Assembly (NCBI GenBank): GCA_042096155.1
Contig: JBELMC010000001.1
Coordinates: forward strand, 62,001-126,000
DNA from: Dinoroseobacter sp042096155
GTDB lineage: Bacteria > Pseudomonadota > Alphaproteobacteria > Rhodobacterales > Rhodobacteraceae
Reading direction: 5' to 3'
Length of the DNA stretch: 64,000 nucleotides
In this document: in pieces, positions 8,851 through 16,490 of the stretch
How the letters are laid out: every line of letters starts with the position of its first letter
Position numbering within the stretch: the first letter of the stretch is position 1
The notes under the pieces: generated by a model
What the model was told of the DNA's origin: nothing
Databases searched by the model: none
Seen by the model: the letters and a program-made list of their open reading frames with translations, nothing else
Position numbers and translations under genes: made by a program

Positions 8851-9663
8851 TCAATCGGCGCAGCCCATCATCTCGATGGCTTGACCGGGCAGGCCCAAGA
8901 CAGTCATGCGCAAGCGAGAACGGTCAAACACCAATGCCGCCCCATGCGGTGGGACAAAATCCACCGTTGCAACCACCTGACGGCCATCGCGCGACAAGGT
9001 TGTTTCAGACACCCACACCCGCGGGTCAGACACTTCTGCAATGGCCACCATTGATCCGGTGATCATGGACAACCGCGGCAATCGCGCGGTCAGACGCACG
9101 CCATCCGAAATAAGGCTCAACTGGCAGGCAGGCTGTGCAGCAATTCGGCGCGGTTCGGAGGCCAATGCCTGCATGATCTCGGGCGATTGGTGTCCTGATC
9201 GCGGCAGGGTCGCTTTGATCCGCATCACCGTTGGCATGCAGATGTCTTCACACACACCGATTTCAAGCACGCTATCAATCACAATCGCAGCATCGCCATC
9301 CTCAGGCGTCAGCTCGATCGGCAAGACAACTTCACGGCTGTAGCCGATTGTGCGAAACCCGTTTTTTTCATACACTTCGGGTTGCGGAAACCGGATCAGG
9401 GCGTCCGCCAGATTGCGCGATTTGTCCCAATCGATCACCGGCGGGAGCCCGGCCTCACCTGGCGCGCGCCAATAGGTTTTCCACCCCGGCGCAAGACGGA
9501 TCCGAAGCGCCGTCATATGCGTGCCTGTGTCGGTCCGCCAGCCTGGGATCAGCTGGACCGACACCACATCAGAGCCATGGCCGGATTGCGCCGGGGCCAA
9601 ACCGGGCCAGCAAGCGACGGCAACAACAGCCGCCAAATGAGTGAGCACACGCGTCATATTCAT
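8851..9663 (-). CDS. Periplasmic protein with DsbD-type N-terminal (DsbC-corrector) domain
   Basis: About 270 residues with a signal peptide (RVLTHLAAVVAVACWPGLAPAQ). The body resembles the N-terminal periplasmic domain of DsbD: HMTALRIRLAPGWKTYWRAPGEAG, EKNGFRTIGYSREVVLPIEL, and the cysteine pair in LEIGVCEDICMP (CxxxC), where DsbD alpha carries its redox cysteines. The membrane and thioredoxin domains of full DsbD are absent, so this is a stand-alone thiol-redox protein; its partner is unknown. Start chosen at the second ATG of an ATGATG pair because AAGGTG lies six bases upstream. Its 3' end lies five bases from the convergent RND pump gene. Confidence 0.85.
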   Translation of the reverse strand: MNMTRVLTHLAAVVAVACWPGLAPAQSGHGSDVVSVQLIPGWRTDTGTHMTALRIRLAPGWKTYWRAPGEAGLPPVIDWDKSRNLADALIRFPQPEVYEKNGFRTIGYSREVVLPIELTPEDGDAAIVIDSVLEIGVCEDICMPTVMRIKATLPRSGHQSPEIMQALASEPRRIAAQPACQLSLISDGVRLTARLPRLSMITGSMVAIAEVSDPRVWVSETTLSRDGRQVVATVDFVPPHGAALVFDRSRLRMTVLGLPGQAIEMMGCAD

Positions 9664-9788
9664 CATGCACACCTTATGCACAGGCGCCAGGTTGGGAAAT
9701 CACAAAGCCGACAGGCTTTGTAACCAAAGTCTAAGCGTCGCAGCTCTGTCCCTTGATCCTGAGCGCCGACATCCCCACTGTAGAGACT

Positions 9789-10364
9789 ATGAACAAAGCC
9801 ATCGCCCCCGATGACCTGACAGGTCAATTGCTGATCGCCATGCCCGACATGAAAGACCCCCGCTTTGCCCAGGCGGTGATCTATTTATGTTCGCATTCCG
9901 ACGAGGGTGCGATGGGCCTGATCATCAACAAGCCTGCGCCAGAGCTGCCGTTGAAGGGCTTGCTTGAACAGATCGGTGTCAAGCCAACCGATGCGTTACA
10001 GCCCATGCCCGTGCATTTCGGCGGGCCAGTCGAGAACGGCCGCGGCTTCGTGCTGCATTCTCAGGATTACAAAGCCAACGATTCGACGCTCGATGTTTCA
10101 GACACAGTTGGTATGACCGCAACCATGGACATCTTGGAGGATATCGCGGTTGGCAAGGGCCCTGACAAATGCCTGCTGGCTCTCGGCTATGCGGGCTGGG
10201 GGCCCGGACAGCTCGAAGCAGAGCTGCAAGAAAACGGGTGGCTGACGGCCAAAGCGCCTGACACACTTTTGTTTGACCGCGACTCCGGTGGAAAATGGGA
10301 AGCCGCTTTGGCGGTGCTTGGGATCAATCCCCTGTTATTGTCAAGCACGGGTGGCACAGCTTAA
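9789..10364 (+). CDS. yqgE: YqgE/AlgH (UPF0301) family protein
   Basis: A 191-residue YqgE/AlgH protein, a widely conserved family of unproven molecular function. Hallmarks are LTGQLLIAMPDMKDPRFAQA, a cysteine-containing strand YLCSHSDEGAMGLIINKP, the HFGGPVE loop and GYAGWGPGQLEAE. A TTG codon 36 bases upstream is open in the same frame, but the ATG at 9789 matches the family's usual N-terminus. Its last four bases overlap the end of the convergent sua5 gene. Confidence 0.93.
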   Translation: MNKAIAPDDLTGQLLIAMPDMKDPRFAQAVIYLCSHSDEGAMGLIINKPAPELPLKGLLEQIGVKPTDALQPMPVHFGGPVENGRGFVLHSQDYKANDSTLDVSDTVGMTATMDILEDIAVGKGPDKCLLALGYAGWGPGQLEAELQENGWLTAKAPDTLLFDRDSGGKWEAALAVLGINPLLLSSTGGTA

Positions 10365-11344
10365 TTCCTTGGCGCGGCGGCCCTGTTCAATCTGTCATTG
10401 ATTGCAAGGCCAAGTCCGGTGGTTGGGATGGGAGCCACTGCGATTATTTGCCCATCCCGGGCCATGGCATCCAGATGGTGCAAGGCTTCGAACAGGTTGG
10501 CGGCGGCTTCGATCAGATCCCCAGTGGCGCTGAGGGTGAGGTCCGCGCTTGGGCAGTCCGGCCCAAACCCCAACCATAAAGCGCCCTCCGGCCGGGTGTT
10601 TTGCGACAGCACAACCGCTGCGCCCGGCGCATAATGAGACGCCAGCAAACCCGGAGAGATTGGTCGCACAGCGCCCGTCACGCCTTGCTCCAGCGTGCAC
10701 CCGATTACCGTCTCGATCTGTTCAACGCTGATCCCACCGGGGCGCAGCAAGTGCGGCTTATCTGCCGTCAGATCAAGAATTGTCGATTCCAGCCCGACCG
10801 CGCAGTCGCCGCCGTCCAGCACTGCAGCGATCCGACCCGCGAGCGCATCGCGCACATGCGACGCACGGGTCGGGCTGATTTTGCCAGATAGATTGGCCGA
10901 AGGGGCGGCAATCGGCACTGCTGCGCGTTGTAACAGATCTCGCGCCAAAGGCAGCTCTGGCACCCGGATCGCAACGCTGGGCAGGCCTGCGGTGACCAGC
11001 TTGGAAACCGGATGTTCGGATCGACATGTCAGAACCAAGCTCAGCGGCCCTGGCCAAAACGCATCGGCCAATTTGCGCGCCACCGGCCCCATGACACCGT
11101 ATTTCGCCGCAGCGTCGCAATCGGGCAGATGGACAATCAGAGGGTTGAAACTGGGTCGGCCCTTGGCGGCATAAATTTCGGCCACGGCGCGGTCATCGGT
11201 GGCATTTGCGCCAAGCCCATAGACTGTCTCGGTCGGAAAGGCCACCAACCGACCGGCCCGCAGCAAATCTGCTGCGCGGGCCACATCGGTCGGGGTCTCG
11301 ATCAGCCGCTCTGTTTTCTGATCGTGCCTTGCCATTTCAGCCAT
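10361..11344 (-). CDS. L-threonylcarbamoyladenylate synthase, two-domain Sua5 type
   Basis: A 327-residue enzyme making threonylcarbamoyl-AMP from threonine, bicarbonate and ATP, the first step of t6A37 formation on ANN-decoding tRNAs. The YrdC domain (residues ~15-205) has FPTETVYGLGANA, KGRPSFNPLIVHL and the SAPSANLSGKISPT loop; a linker containing SPGLLASHYAPG joins a C-terminal Sua5 domain (~220-327). Length and the second domain mark it as Sua5 rather than short TsaC. Two ATGs (11344, 11335) could serve as start; I kept the first. Upstream lies a degenerate acyl-CoA dehydrogenase on the opposite strand. Confidence 0.93.
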   Translation of the reverse strand: MAEMARHDQKTERLIETPTDVARAADLLRAGRLVAFPTETVYGLGANATDDRAVAEIYAAKGRPSFNPLIVHLPDCDAAAKYGVMGPVARKLADAFWPGPLSLVLTCRSEHPVSKLVTAGLPSVAIRVPELPLARDLLQRAAVPIAAPSANLSGKISPTRASHVRDALAGRIAAVLDGGDCAVGLESTILDLTADKPHLLRPGGISVEQIETVIGCTLEQGVTGAVRPISPGLLASHYAPGAAVVLSQNTRPEGALWLGFGPDCPSADLTLSATGDLIEAAANLFEALHHLDAMARDGQIIAVAPIPTTGLGLAINDRLNRAAAPRN

Positions 11345-11400
11345 CCAGTTGGTGACGCCGCGTCTTTCTGGGCGACATGCCCAGACGCCGTCACGCTTAT

Positions 11401-11987
11401 CGGACGGTTACCATCGACGCCAGCCCAGATCTGGTGGCCGCCGTGCTTGAAAGCGCGGACAAAGTCTGCACGCAGGGGCTTGCACCGCGGCGCCAGATTC
11501 AAGACCAAAGCCCCATATCAAGAATTACGGAGCGGGGGAGGGCGGAACCTCAGCACTTTGGCGGCCTATGGCGAACAAAAGCCAGCCTTTGCGCGGGGCG
11601 TTGGGGTTCGATTGCAGATCACGCCGATACCCGCCGCATATATTGCGCACCATGCGCCCTGGCGTGCAAGCGGCCCGCACCATAATTCTCAACCTGGCCC
11701 CGAACTGGCCCCGGATTGGTTTGTTAAGCCGCTGAGAGCTTGCGCGAAACGACGAACAAGATGGTCGCTGGACAAGATATGAACGCGCGCTTTGCAGGGG
11801 CTGTTGCTTATCTGCGATTGTTTGCACGTGTTCTGGGCCGTCCGTAACATGTGCAGGCCGCACTGGCAGATCCCAGGCTTGCGCCAGTTGCAGACTTTTG
11901 CGTGAAACTGTTCTGCCTGAGGCGTTTTCACTTGTCGCAAAGGCCCAAGTCGGCGATGTCGGGGGGTATGACGAAGACGCAGCCTGA
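11401..11987 (+). pseudogene. Degenerate acyl-CoA dehydrogenase, internally deleted and frameshifted
   Basis: No intact frame crosses 11345-11967, but pieces of one acyl-CoA dehydrogenase appear in order on the plus strand. 11401-11487 reads ASPDLVAAVLESADKVCTQGLAP (N-terminal helix; LAP usually continues LAPLN). 11507-~11608, one frame over, reads KAPYQELRSGGGRNLSTLAA and then YGEQKPAFARGVGV. 11728-11844 reads ESLRETTNKMV and then QDMNARFAGAVAYLRLFARVLG. After a TAA the same frame continues VQAALADPRLAPVADF, then shifts to LLRETVLPEAFSLVAKA and stops at 11987. Intact homologues are near 590 residues, so about two thirds is deleted. The old stop overlaps the next gene's start, as expected of a former operon partner. 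The family match is from memory of conserved motifs. Confidence 0.75.
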
Positions 11988-13038
11988 GATGCCGACCCCA
12001 ATCCGCATGCCGATCGACACACCCCCAGCGCCAGGGGAGGTGATCGAGATCGCCAGCGGTGTTTATTGGGCGCGGCTGCCCTTGCCGATGAAGCTCGATC
12101 ACGTAAACGTCTTCGCACTGGCAGATGAGGACGGCTGGACCCTTGTTGATACCGGCCTTGACACCCGCAAAACACGGGATCTGTGGCAGGAGCTTTTGGA
12201 CGGCCCTCTGGCCGGGCGACCCGTGGCCCGGGTGCTGGTCACCCACCATCATCCCGACCATATCGGCCTTGCCGGATGGTTCCAACGCACGCATGGCGCG
12301 GAGCTTTTGACAACCCGCACCGCATGGCTGACAGCCCGGATGCTGATCCTCGATGAGCAAACCGTTCCTTTGCCCGAAACACTTGCCTTCTGGCGCAGCG
12401 CGGGCATGGATCCGGGTCTTTATGCAAAGCGCGCCAGCGAGCGTCCATTCAATTTTGCCGATGTCGTCAGTCCCCTGCCGCTGGGATTCAAACGGCTGAC
12501 GGAAGGACAAACCCTGCATCTGGCAGGGCGCGATTGGCTGGTTCACATGGGTCATGGCCATGCACCCGAGCATGCAACCTTATGGGATGTCTCGGGCGCG
12601 TTGGTGATCGGCGGCGACCAATTGCTGTCGATGATTTCGCCAAATCTTGGCGTTTACGCGACCGAGCCTGACGCCGATCCCGTCGCGGATTGGATCGAAT
12701 CCTGCACACGTCTGGACCGCTTCGCGACATCCGACCAGCTGATCCTGCCGGGCCACAAGCTGCCGTTCACCGGCCTTCCAATGCGGCTGCAGCAGATGTC
12801 CGAAAACCATCACAGCGCGCTGCAGCGCCTGCGCTTGCACCTGGCAACCCCGCGCACAGCCCATGAATGTTTCCAGCCACTGTTCAAACGCGAGATTCAG
12901 AGCGGTGAATACGGCTTGGCGCTGGCCGAGGCGGTTGGCCACCTGAACCATTTGCATCACTTGGGCGAGACGACACGCACCCGTCGCAAGGATGGGGCGT
13001 GGCTCTATCAGCTCAAGGCCAGCGCGGGCGCATTTTAG
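11968..13038 (+). CDS. MBL-fold metallo-hydrolase
   Basis: A 356-residue metallo-beta-lactamase-fold hydrolase. The zinc-binding motif is LVTHHHPDHIGLAG (HxHxDH form), preceded by DGWTLVDTGLD and followed by MGHGHAPEHATLW, LVIGGDQLLSMISPN and LILPGHKLPF, giving the remaining metal ligands. The C-terminal ~80 residues form a helical extension with YGLALAEAVGHLNHLHHLG. Substrate is unknown; the fold covers thioesters, lactones and glyoxalase II-like substrates. The ATG at 11968 is preferred because upstream in-frame sequence translates as remains of the dead acyl-CoA dehydrogenase, so a fatty-acid-related role is plausible but unproven. Confidence 0.88.
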   Translation: MTKTQPEMPTPIRMPIDTPPAPGEVIEIASGVYWARLPLPMKLDHVNVFALADEDGWTLVDTGLDTRKTRDLWQELLDGPLAGRPVARVLVTHHHPDHIGLAGWFQRTHGAELLTTRTAWLTARMLILDEQTVPLPETLAFWRSAGMDPGLYAKRASERPFNFADVVSPLPLGFKRLTEGQTLHLAGRDWLVHMGHGHAPEHATLWDVSGALVIGGDQLLSMISPNLGVYATEPDADPVADWIESCTRLDRFATSDQLILPGHKLPFTGLPMRLQQMSENHHSALQRLRLHLATPRTAHECFQPLFKREIQSGEYGLALAEAVGHLNHLHHLGETTRTRRKDGAWLYQLKASAGAF

Positions 13039-13113
13039 CGGCAAATGCGCCGAGTTGACGATGATGTCTTCGAGCACGATCGCCGGGCCCAAATAGACTG
13101 CGATCTGGCACAT
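13039..13113 (-). pseudogene. Apparent 5' remnant of a class II glutamine amidotransferase
   Basis: Directly after the DUF6356 stop, an ATG at 13113 opens the frame MCQIAVYLGPAIVLEDIIV and then NSAHLPL. This resembles the N-terminus of class II glutamine amidotransferases (MCxxAAYxG...L.D.I..P.HSL), including the nucleophile Cys2. Similarity ends after ~25 codons, where the frame enters the 3' end of the convergent metallo-hydrolase gene, so almost the whole amidotransferase is missing. The match is short and recalled rather than searched. Confidence 0.45.
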
Positions 13114-13368
13114 TTACGACTCGGTCACGCTGCGACGGGCGATCTTGGCATAGAGACGACGAATGATGTTACTGCCGGTTTTTTCGAACAAACACGGGAT
13201 CACGGCGTGAACCAGCGCAGCACATGCCGCGCAAAACAACCAGAAAGAAAACGTTAGCGCAAAGCAAAAATGTTCGGCAAATGTCTCATCTACCGAAGCC
13301 GGATGGTCGAGAAAAATCGCTCTAAGCGGGTTTCGGCTGGACGTGGAGGAATCGGGCGTATCTGTCAT
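13114..13368 (-). CDS. DUF6356-like small membrane protein
   Basis: An 84-residue protein with AIFLDHPASVDETFAEHF, a central hydrophobic segment (FALTFSFWLFCAACAALVHAVIPCLF) and KTGSNIIRRLYAKI, the layout of the DUF6356 family seen in Rhodobacterales; function unknown. The opening residues are Ser/Thr rich and look like a disordered tail. GGAG lies six bases before the ATG. It faces away from the Lrp-family gene across about 100 bases, and its stop abuts the apparent amidotransferase remnant, a likely former operon partner. Confidence 0.7.
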   Translation of the reverse strand: MTDTPDSSTSSRNPLRAIFLDHPASVDETFAEHFCFALTFSFWLFCAACAALVHAVIPCLFEKTGSNIIRRLYAKIARRSVTES

Positions 13369-13455
13369 GGTGTGCTCCGGCTGAGTTCTGATCTCAGATT
13401 AGGACCTGATGGCCAAACATACGTCCCAAATCTTATTGCTATTTTGAGATTTGTT

Positions 13456-13467
13456 GGGATATATTCC
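13456..13467. promoter_or_regulatory. Candidate Lrp-type quasi-palindrome just before the Lrp gene
   Basis: GGGATATATTCC is symmetrical except for one base pair and ends five bases before the regulator's ATG, inside AT-rich DNA. Lrp/AsnC proteins often bind such sites to repress their own gene. Its position means binding would cover the ribosome-binding region. Sequence symmetry is seen; function is inference. Confidence 0.35.
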
Positions 13468-13472
13468 ACCAA

Positions 13473-13934
13473 ATGCGACAAGAAGTAGACAATATTGACC
13501 GCCGTCTCCTGCATCACCTGCAAAAAGATGCCAGTCTTTCCGTGGATGCGCTGGCCGATCTGGTTGGCTTGTCGCGCAATGCATGCTGGCGCCGGGTGAA
13601 ACATATGGAACACCACGGTGTGATCACCGCCCGCGTTGCGCTGCTGGACCCCGACAAGCTGGGCTGCGGTCTGGCGGTTCTGGTGATGATCCGAACCGAC
13701 CGACATGACGCAACAGCCATGGAGACCCTTCAAAAGGCGGTGAATGTGATGCCCGAAATCACTGGCGCTTACCGTATGAGTGGCGATCTGGACTATGTCT
13801 TGCGGGTGCGCGTCGCCGATGTGGCCGCCTATGACGCGTTTTACAAACGTTTGATTTCAAAGGTCACGCTATCGGATATTTCGGCCAGTTTTGTCATGGA
13901 AAACATCAAAGACACGACCGCATTGCCGCTGTGA
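13473..13934 (+). CDS. Lrp/AsnC family transcriptional regulator
   Basis: A 153-residue regulator. Residues ~6-65 form the AsnC winged helix (NIDRRLLHHLQKDASLSVD, then LVGLSRNACWRRVKHMEHHG, then ARVALLDPDKLG), and residues ~70-150 the RAM/AsnC ligand-binding domain (LAVLVMIRT, ITGAYRMSGDLDYVLRVRV). These proteins sense amino acids and assemble as dimers to octamers. No amino acid gene is adjacent, so the effector cannot be named. No clear Shine-Dalgarno precedes the ATG. Confidence 0.93.
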   Translation: MRQEVDNIDRRLLHHLQKDASLSVDALADLVGLSRNACWRRVKHMEHHGVITARVALLDPDKLGCGLAVLVMIRTDRHDATAMETLQKAVNVMPEITGAYRMSGDLDYVLRVRVADVAAYDAFYKRLISKVTLSDISASFVMENIKDTTALPL

Positions 13935-13950
13935 TAAAACAAAAAACAAC

Positions 13951-13978
13951 GCCAATTGCATCAGGCCAATTGCATCAG
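13951..13978. repeat. 14-bp perfect tandem duplication
   Basis: GCCAATTGCATCAG occurs twice head to tail in the 264-base non-coding gap between the Lrp gene and the cytochrome oxidase subunit IV gene. Two units only, so probably a slippage event rather than a functional array. Nothing else was recognised in this gap except the ribosome-binding site of the next gene. Confidence 0.9.
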
Positions 13979-14198
13979 GATGTGTCATCAAGTTTCGCGC
14001 CAGGGCCAAACCAGATTGGCCTTCCAAGGACAGTTGTTTAAACTCGAAGGCCGACAGATTTTGCTGTGACATGAGCGCGCTTGACGCACAGCTGCCACAC
14101 CCGCACAAAGCTGTTTCAATAGGTGTTTTCGAAAGGTGACAGCCGCTTCGAAATACGCTAACTCTTCAACAAATATCCAAGATGTAGGAGACCCTGAT

Positions 14199-14333
14199 AT
14201 GGCTGAACACAAGCACGGCTCTATGGATACGACTGAGCAAGAAAAGACCTTCGCAGGCTTTGTCAAATACACCACCAATTCGGTGATCGTCATCATTGTG
14301 GCCCTTATCCTTATTGCAATTGTGAACGGCTAA
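14199..14333 (+). CDS. aa3-type cytochrome c oxidase subunit IV
   Basis: A 44-residue single-span protein: a charged, His-rich head (MAEHKHGSMDTTEQEKTF), the junction AGFVKYTTNSV, and one helix IVIIVALILIAIVNG. This matches the tiny subunit IV described in Paracoccus and Rhodobacter aa3 oxidases, where it lies against subunits I and III without catalytic groups. TAGGAG precedes the ATG by about seven bases. The other oxidase genes are not in this window. Confidence 0.88.
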   Translation: MAEHKHGSMDTTEQEKTFAGFVKYTTNSVIVIIVALILIAIVNG

Positions 14334-14357
14334 ACGCGCAAAAAAGGCTGCCACCCC

Positions 14358-14987
14358 ATGCGTTTCCCAATCATTGCGCTTGTCGCGCTGCTGGCTCTGA
14401 CAGGCTGTGGACCTGAGCCAAAATGGGCCGATGATGTCTCGGTTGCACGGGCCAGCTATAAAGCGCCGGGCAACCCTTCGATCACCCTTTTTACGATGAT
14501 CAGCAATGACACAGGCGCGGGTGGCCACACAGGTTTGATGATCAGCGGGTCTGAGCGGGTTTTGTATGATCCCGCCGGTTCTTGGCGGCATCCAAACGCG
14601 CCGGAACGCAATGATACGCATCACGGCTTCACGCCCTGGATGGAGAGTTTTTATCTCGATTATCATGCCCGGACAACATATCATGTTGTAGAGCAAACTA
14701 TTGATGTTTCCTTAGAAATTGCCGATGCAGCCATCGCCTCCGTGCGCGAAACAGGGGCCGCGCCCAAGGCCTATTGCGCCCGCTACACCTCGACATCACT
14801 GTCGCGCGTGCCTGGTTTTGAGACCCTCGGCGTCACATGGTACCCCGTAAGGCTTATGGAGAAATTTGCCACTTTGCCGGATGTGAAAACCCGGACCATT
14901 TATGACGACGATCCGGCCTATAACCGTGTGATGCTGGACGCCGGGATTGTCCCAGTAGGCGCCACCCCCTGGACCGTTGTGGATTAA
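14358..14987 (+). CDS. Lipoprotein, possible permuted NlpC/P60-like fold
   Basis: A 209-residue protein with a lipoprotein signal (lipobox LTGC, Cys17). I do not recognise a named family. The body has GGHTGLMISGSERVLYDPAG around His57, a histidine-rich segment NDTHHGFTPW, and APKAYCARYTSTSL around Cys140. A histidine early and a cysteine in a C-[AS]-x-x-[TS] helix later is the order seen in circularly permuted papain-like proteins such as YiiX/LRAT, so a cysteine hydrolase or acyltransferase acting at the envelope is a possible reading (inference only). It follows the oxidase subunit IV gene by 24 bases and may be cotranscribed. A 10-bp palindrome ACCAATTGGT lies just past its stop. Confidence 0.7.
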   Translation: MRFPIIALVALLALTGCGPEPKWADDVSVARASYKAPGNPSITLFTMISNDTGAGGHTGLMISGSERVLYDPAGSWRHPNAPERNDTHHGFTPWMESFYLDYHARTTYHVVEQTIDVSLEIADAAIASVRETGAAPKAYCARYTSTSLSRVPGFETLGVTWYPVRLMEKFATLPDVKTRTIYDDDPAYNRVMLDAGIVPVGATPWTVVD

Positions 14988-15035
14988 GTAATACCAATTG
15001 GTTTCATAAAAATCCACTTGCCGCGCTGAAGATTT

Positions 15036-15578
15036 TCATTTGCGGCGCATGTGCTCATCAAGCCGGGGCAGAATCTCAACAAAATTACAAGGGCGGTGGC
15101 GATAATCGAGCTGCCATTTCAGGATCTCGTCCCATGCGTCCTTGCACGCCCCTGAGCTGCCGGGCAGCGCAAACAGGTAAGTTCCCCCGGCGACCCCAGC
15201 CGTTGCGCGCGACTGGACCGCGGATGTGCCAATCTTGGCAAAAGACACCATGCTAAAAACGGTCCCGAAAGCATCGATTTCTTTTTCATAAACGTCGCGA
15301 TGGGCCTCGACGGTCACATCACGTCCGGTCAGCCCAGTCCCCCCGGTTGAAATCACGACATCGACTGCTTTATCCGCGATCCAGGCCCGCAACAGATCCG
15401 CGATCTTGTCACGGTCATCTGTCACGATCGCCCGATCCGCAAGATTGTGGCCCGCTTCGGTCAGACGGGTCACGAGGATATCGCCTGATCTGTCTTCGGC
15501 CAGGGACCGGGTGTCGCTGACCGCGAGAATGGCAATCTCAAGTGGGATGAACGCTGTGTCCTCGTCGATCCGGCTCAT
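15036..15578 (-). CDS. moaB: Molybdenum cofactor biosynthesis protein MoaB
   Basis: A 180-residue MoaB/MogA-family protein, the step adenylylating molybdopterin before molybdenum insertion or a close homologue. Signatures are LAVSDTRSLAEDRSGDIL, the VVISTGGTGLTGRDVT loop that binds molybdopterin, and FALPGSSGACKDAW near the C-terminus. Its ATG overlaps the stop of the yghU-like gene (ATGA), so the two are coupled. Convergent with the lipoprotein gene. Confidence 0.93.
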   Translation of the reverse strand: MSRIDEDTAFIPLEIAILAVSDTRSLAEDRSGDILVTRLTEAGHNLADRAIVTDDRDKIADLLRAWIADKAVDVVISTGGTGLTGRDVTVEAHRDVYEKEIDAFGTVFSMVSFAKIGTSAVQSRATAGVAGGTYLFALPGSSGACKDAWDEILKWQLDYRHRPCNFVEILPRLDEHMRRK

Positions 15579-16447
15579 GCGCCGGGCGTGCCGATCTTGT
15601 CTTGGGTCTGGGTCTCAAAATCCTTGGCATCATGACGCGCGTGCAACTGGCTCTCAGGGGAGCCGAACATACGATTGACCATGCGGCCGCGCTGCACAGC
15701 CGGACGCGCATCAATCATTTCGGCCCAGCGCATCACATGGCTGTAGCTGGCGACATCCAGAAACGTAGCGGCCCCGTATTGGCGGCCCAGCGCCAGTTGC
15801 CCATACCACGCCCAGATCGCCATATCCGCGATTGAGTAATGATTGCCAAGCAAGAAATCGCGGCCCTCCAATTGACGATTCAAGACATCCAACTGACGCT
15901 TGACCTCCATCGAAAAGCGATTGATCGGATATTCGTATTTCTCGGGGGCATAGGCATAAAAATGCCCGAAACCACCCCCCAGATAGGGCGCAGAACCCAT
16001 TTGCCAGAACAACCAGCTGAGCATCTCGGCGCGCGTCTCGCGCGGGCCGAGGAAGGCGTCAAACTTCTCGGCCAGATGCAGCAAGATCGCGCCGGACTCA
16101 AACACCCGAATCGCAGTGTCGCCTGAACGGTCAAGCAAGGCTGGGATCTTTGAATTCGGGTTTACATCAACAAAGCCGCTGGAGAACTGATCGCCCTCAC
16201 CAATCTTGATGGGCCAGGCGTCATACTCGGCCTGCGAAAAGCCGGCAGCCAGCAGCTCTTCGAACATCACAGTGACTTTCACCCCGTTTGGGGTTGCCAG
16301 AGAATACAGCTGGAACGGGTGGTCCCCGACGGGAAGCTCTTTGTCATGGGTCGGCCCTGCAATCGGCCGGTTGATGTTGGCGAAGGTGCCGCCACTTTCC
16401 TGGGCCCAGGTCCAGACCTCGGGCGGCGTGTAGATGTCGTGGCTCAT
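15575..16447 (-). CDS. yghU: YghU-type glutathione S-transferase / disulfide-bond oxidoreductase
   Basis: A 290-residue nu-class GST. It opens YTPPEVWTWAQESGGTFANI with NRPIAGPTHDKELP, followed by LYSLATPNGVKVTVMFEELL (thioredoxin fold with the catalytic Thr/Asn instead of Cys), NPNSKIPALLD and FESGAILLHLAEKF, then the all-helical C-terminal domain. E. coli YghU binds two glutathiones and reduces disulfides. Length agrees with the family. Translationally overlaps moaB downstream. Confidence 0.9.
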   Translation of the reverse strand: MSHDIYTPPEVWTWAQESGGTFANINRPIAGPTHDKELPVGDHPFQLYSLATPNGVKVTVMFEELLAAGFSQAEYDAWPIKIGEGDQFSSGFVDVNPNSKIPALLDRSGDTAIRVFESGAILLHLAEKFDAFLGPRETRAEMLSWLFWQMGSAPYLGGGFGHFYAYAPEKYEYPINRFSMEVKRQLDVLNRQLEGRDFLLGNHYSIADMAIWAWYGQLALGRQYGAATFLDVASYSHVMRWAEMIDARPAVQRGRMVNRMFGSPESQLHARHDAKDFETQTQDKIGTPGA

Positions 16448-16490
16448 GTCGTCATCCTCAATCTGTCATCTTTGTACAAATAGTGCAGGA

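Noticed and set aside
11012..11782. A 256-codon plus-strand frame over the 3' part of sua5 and the following gap
   Set aside because: First half is antisense to sua5; the second half only supplies one frame of the acyl-CoA dehydrogenase remains.
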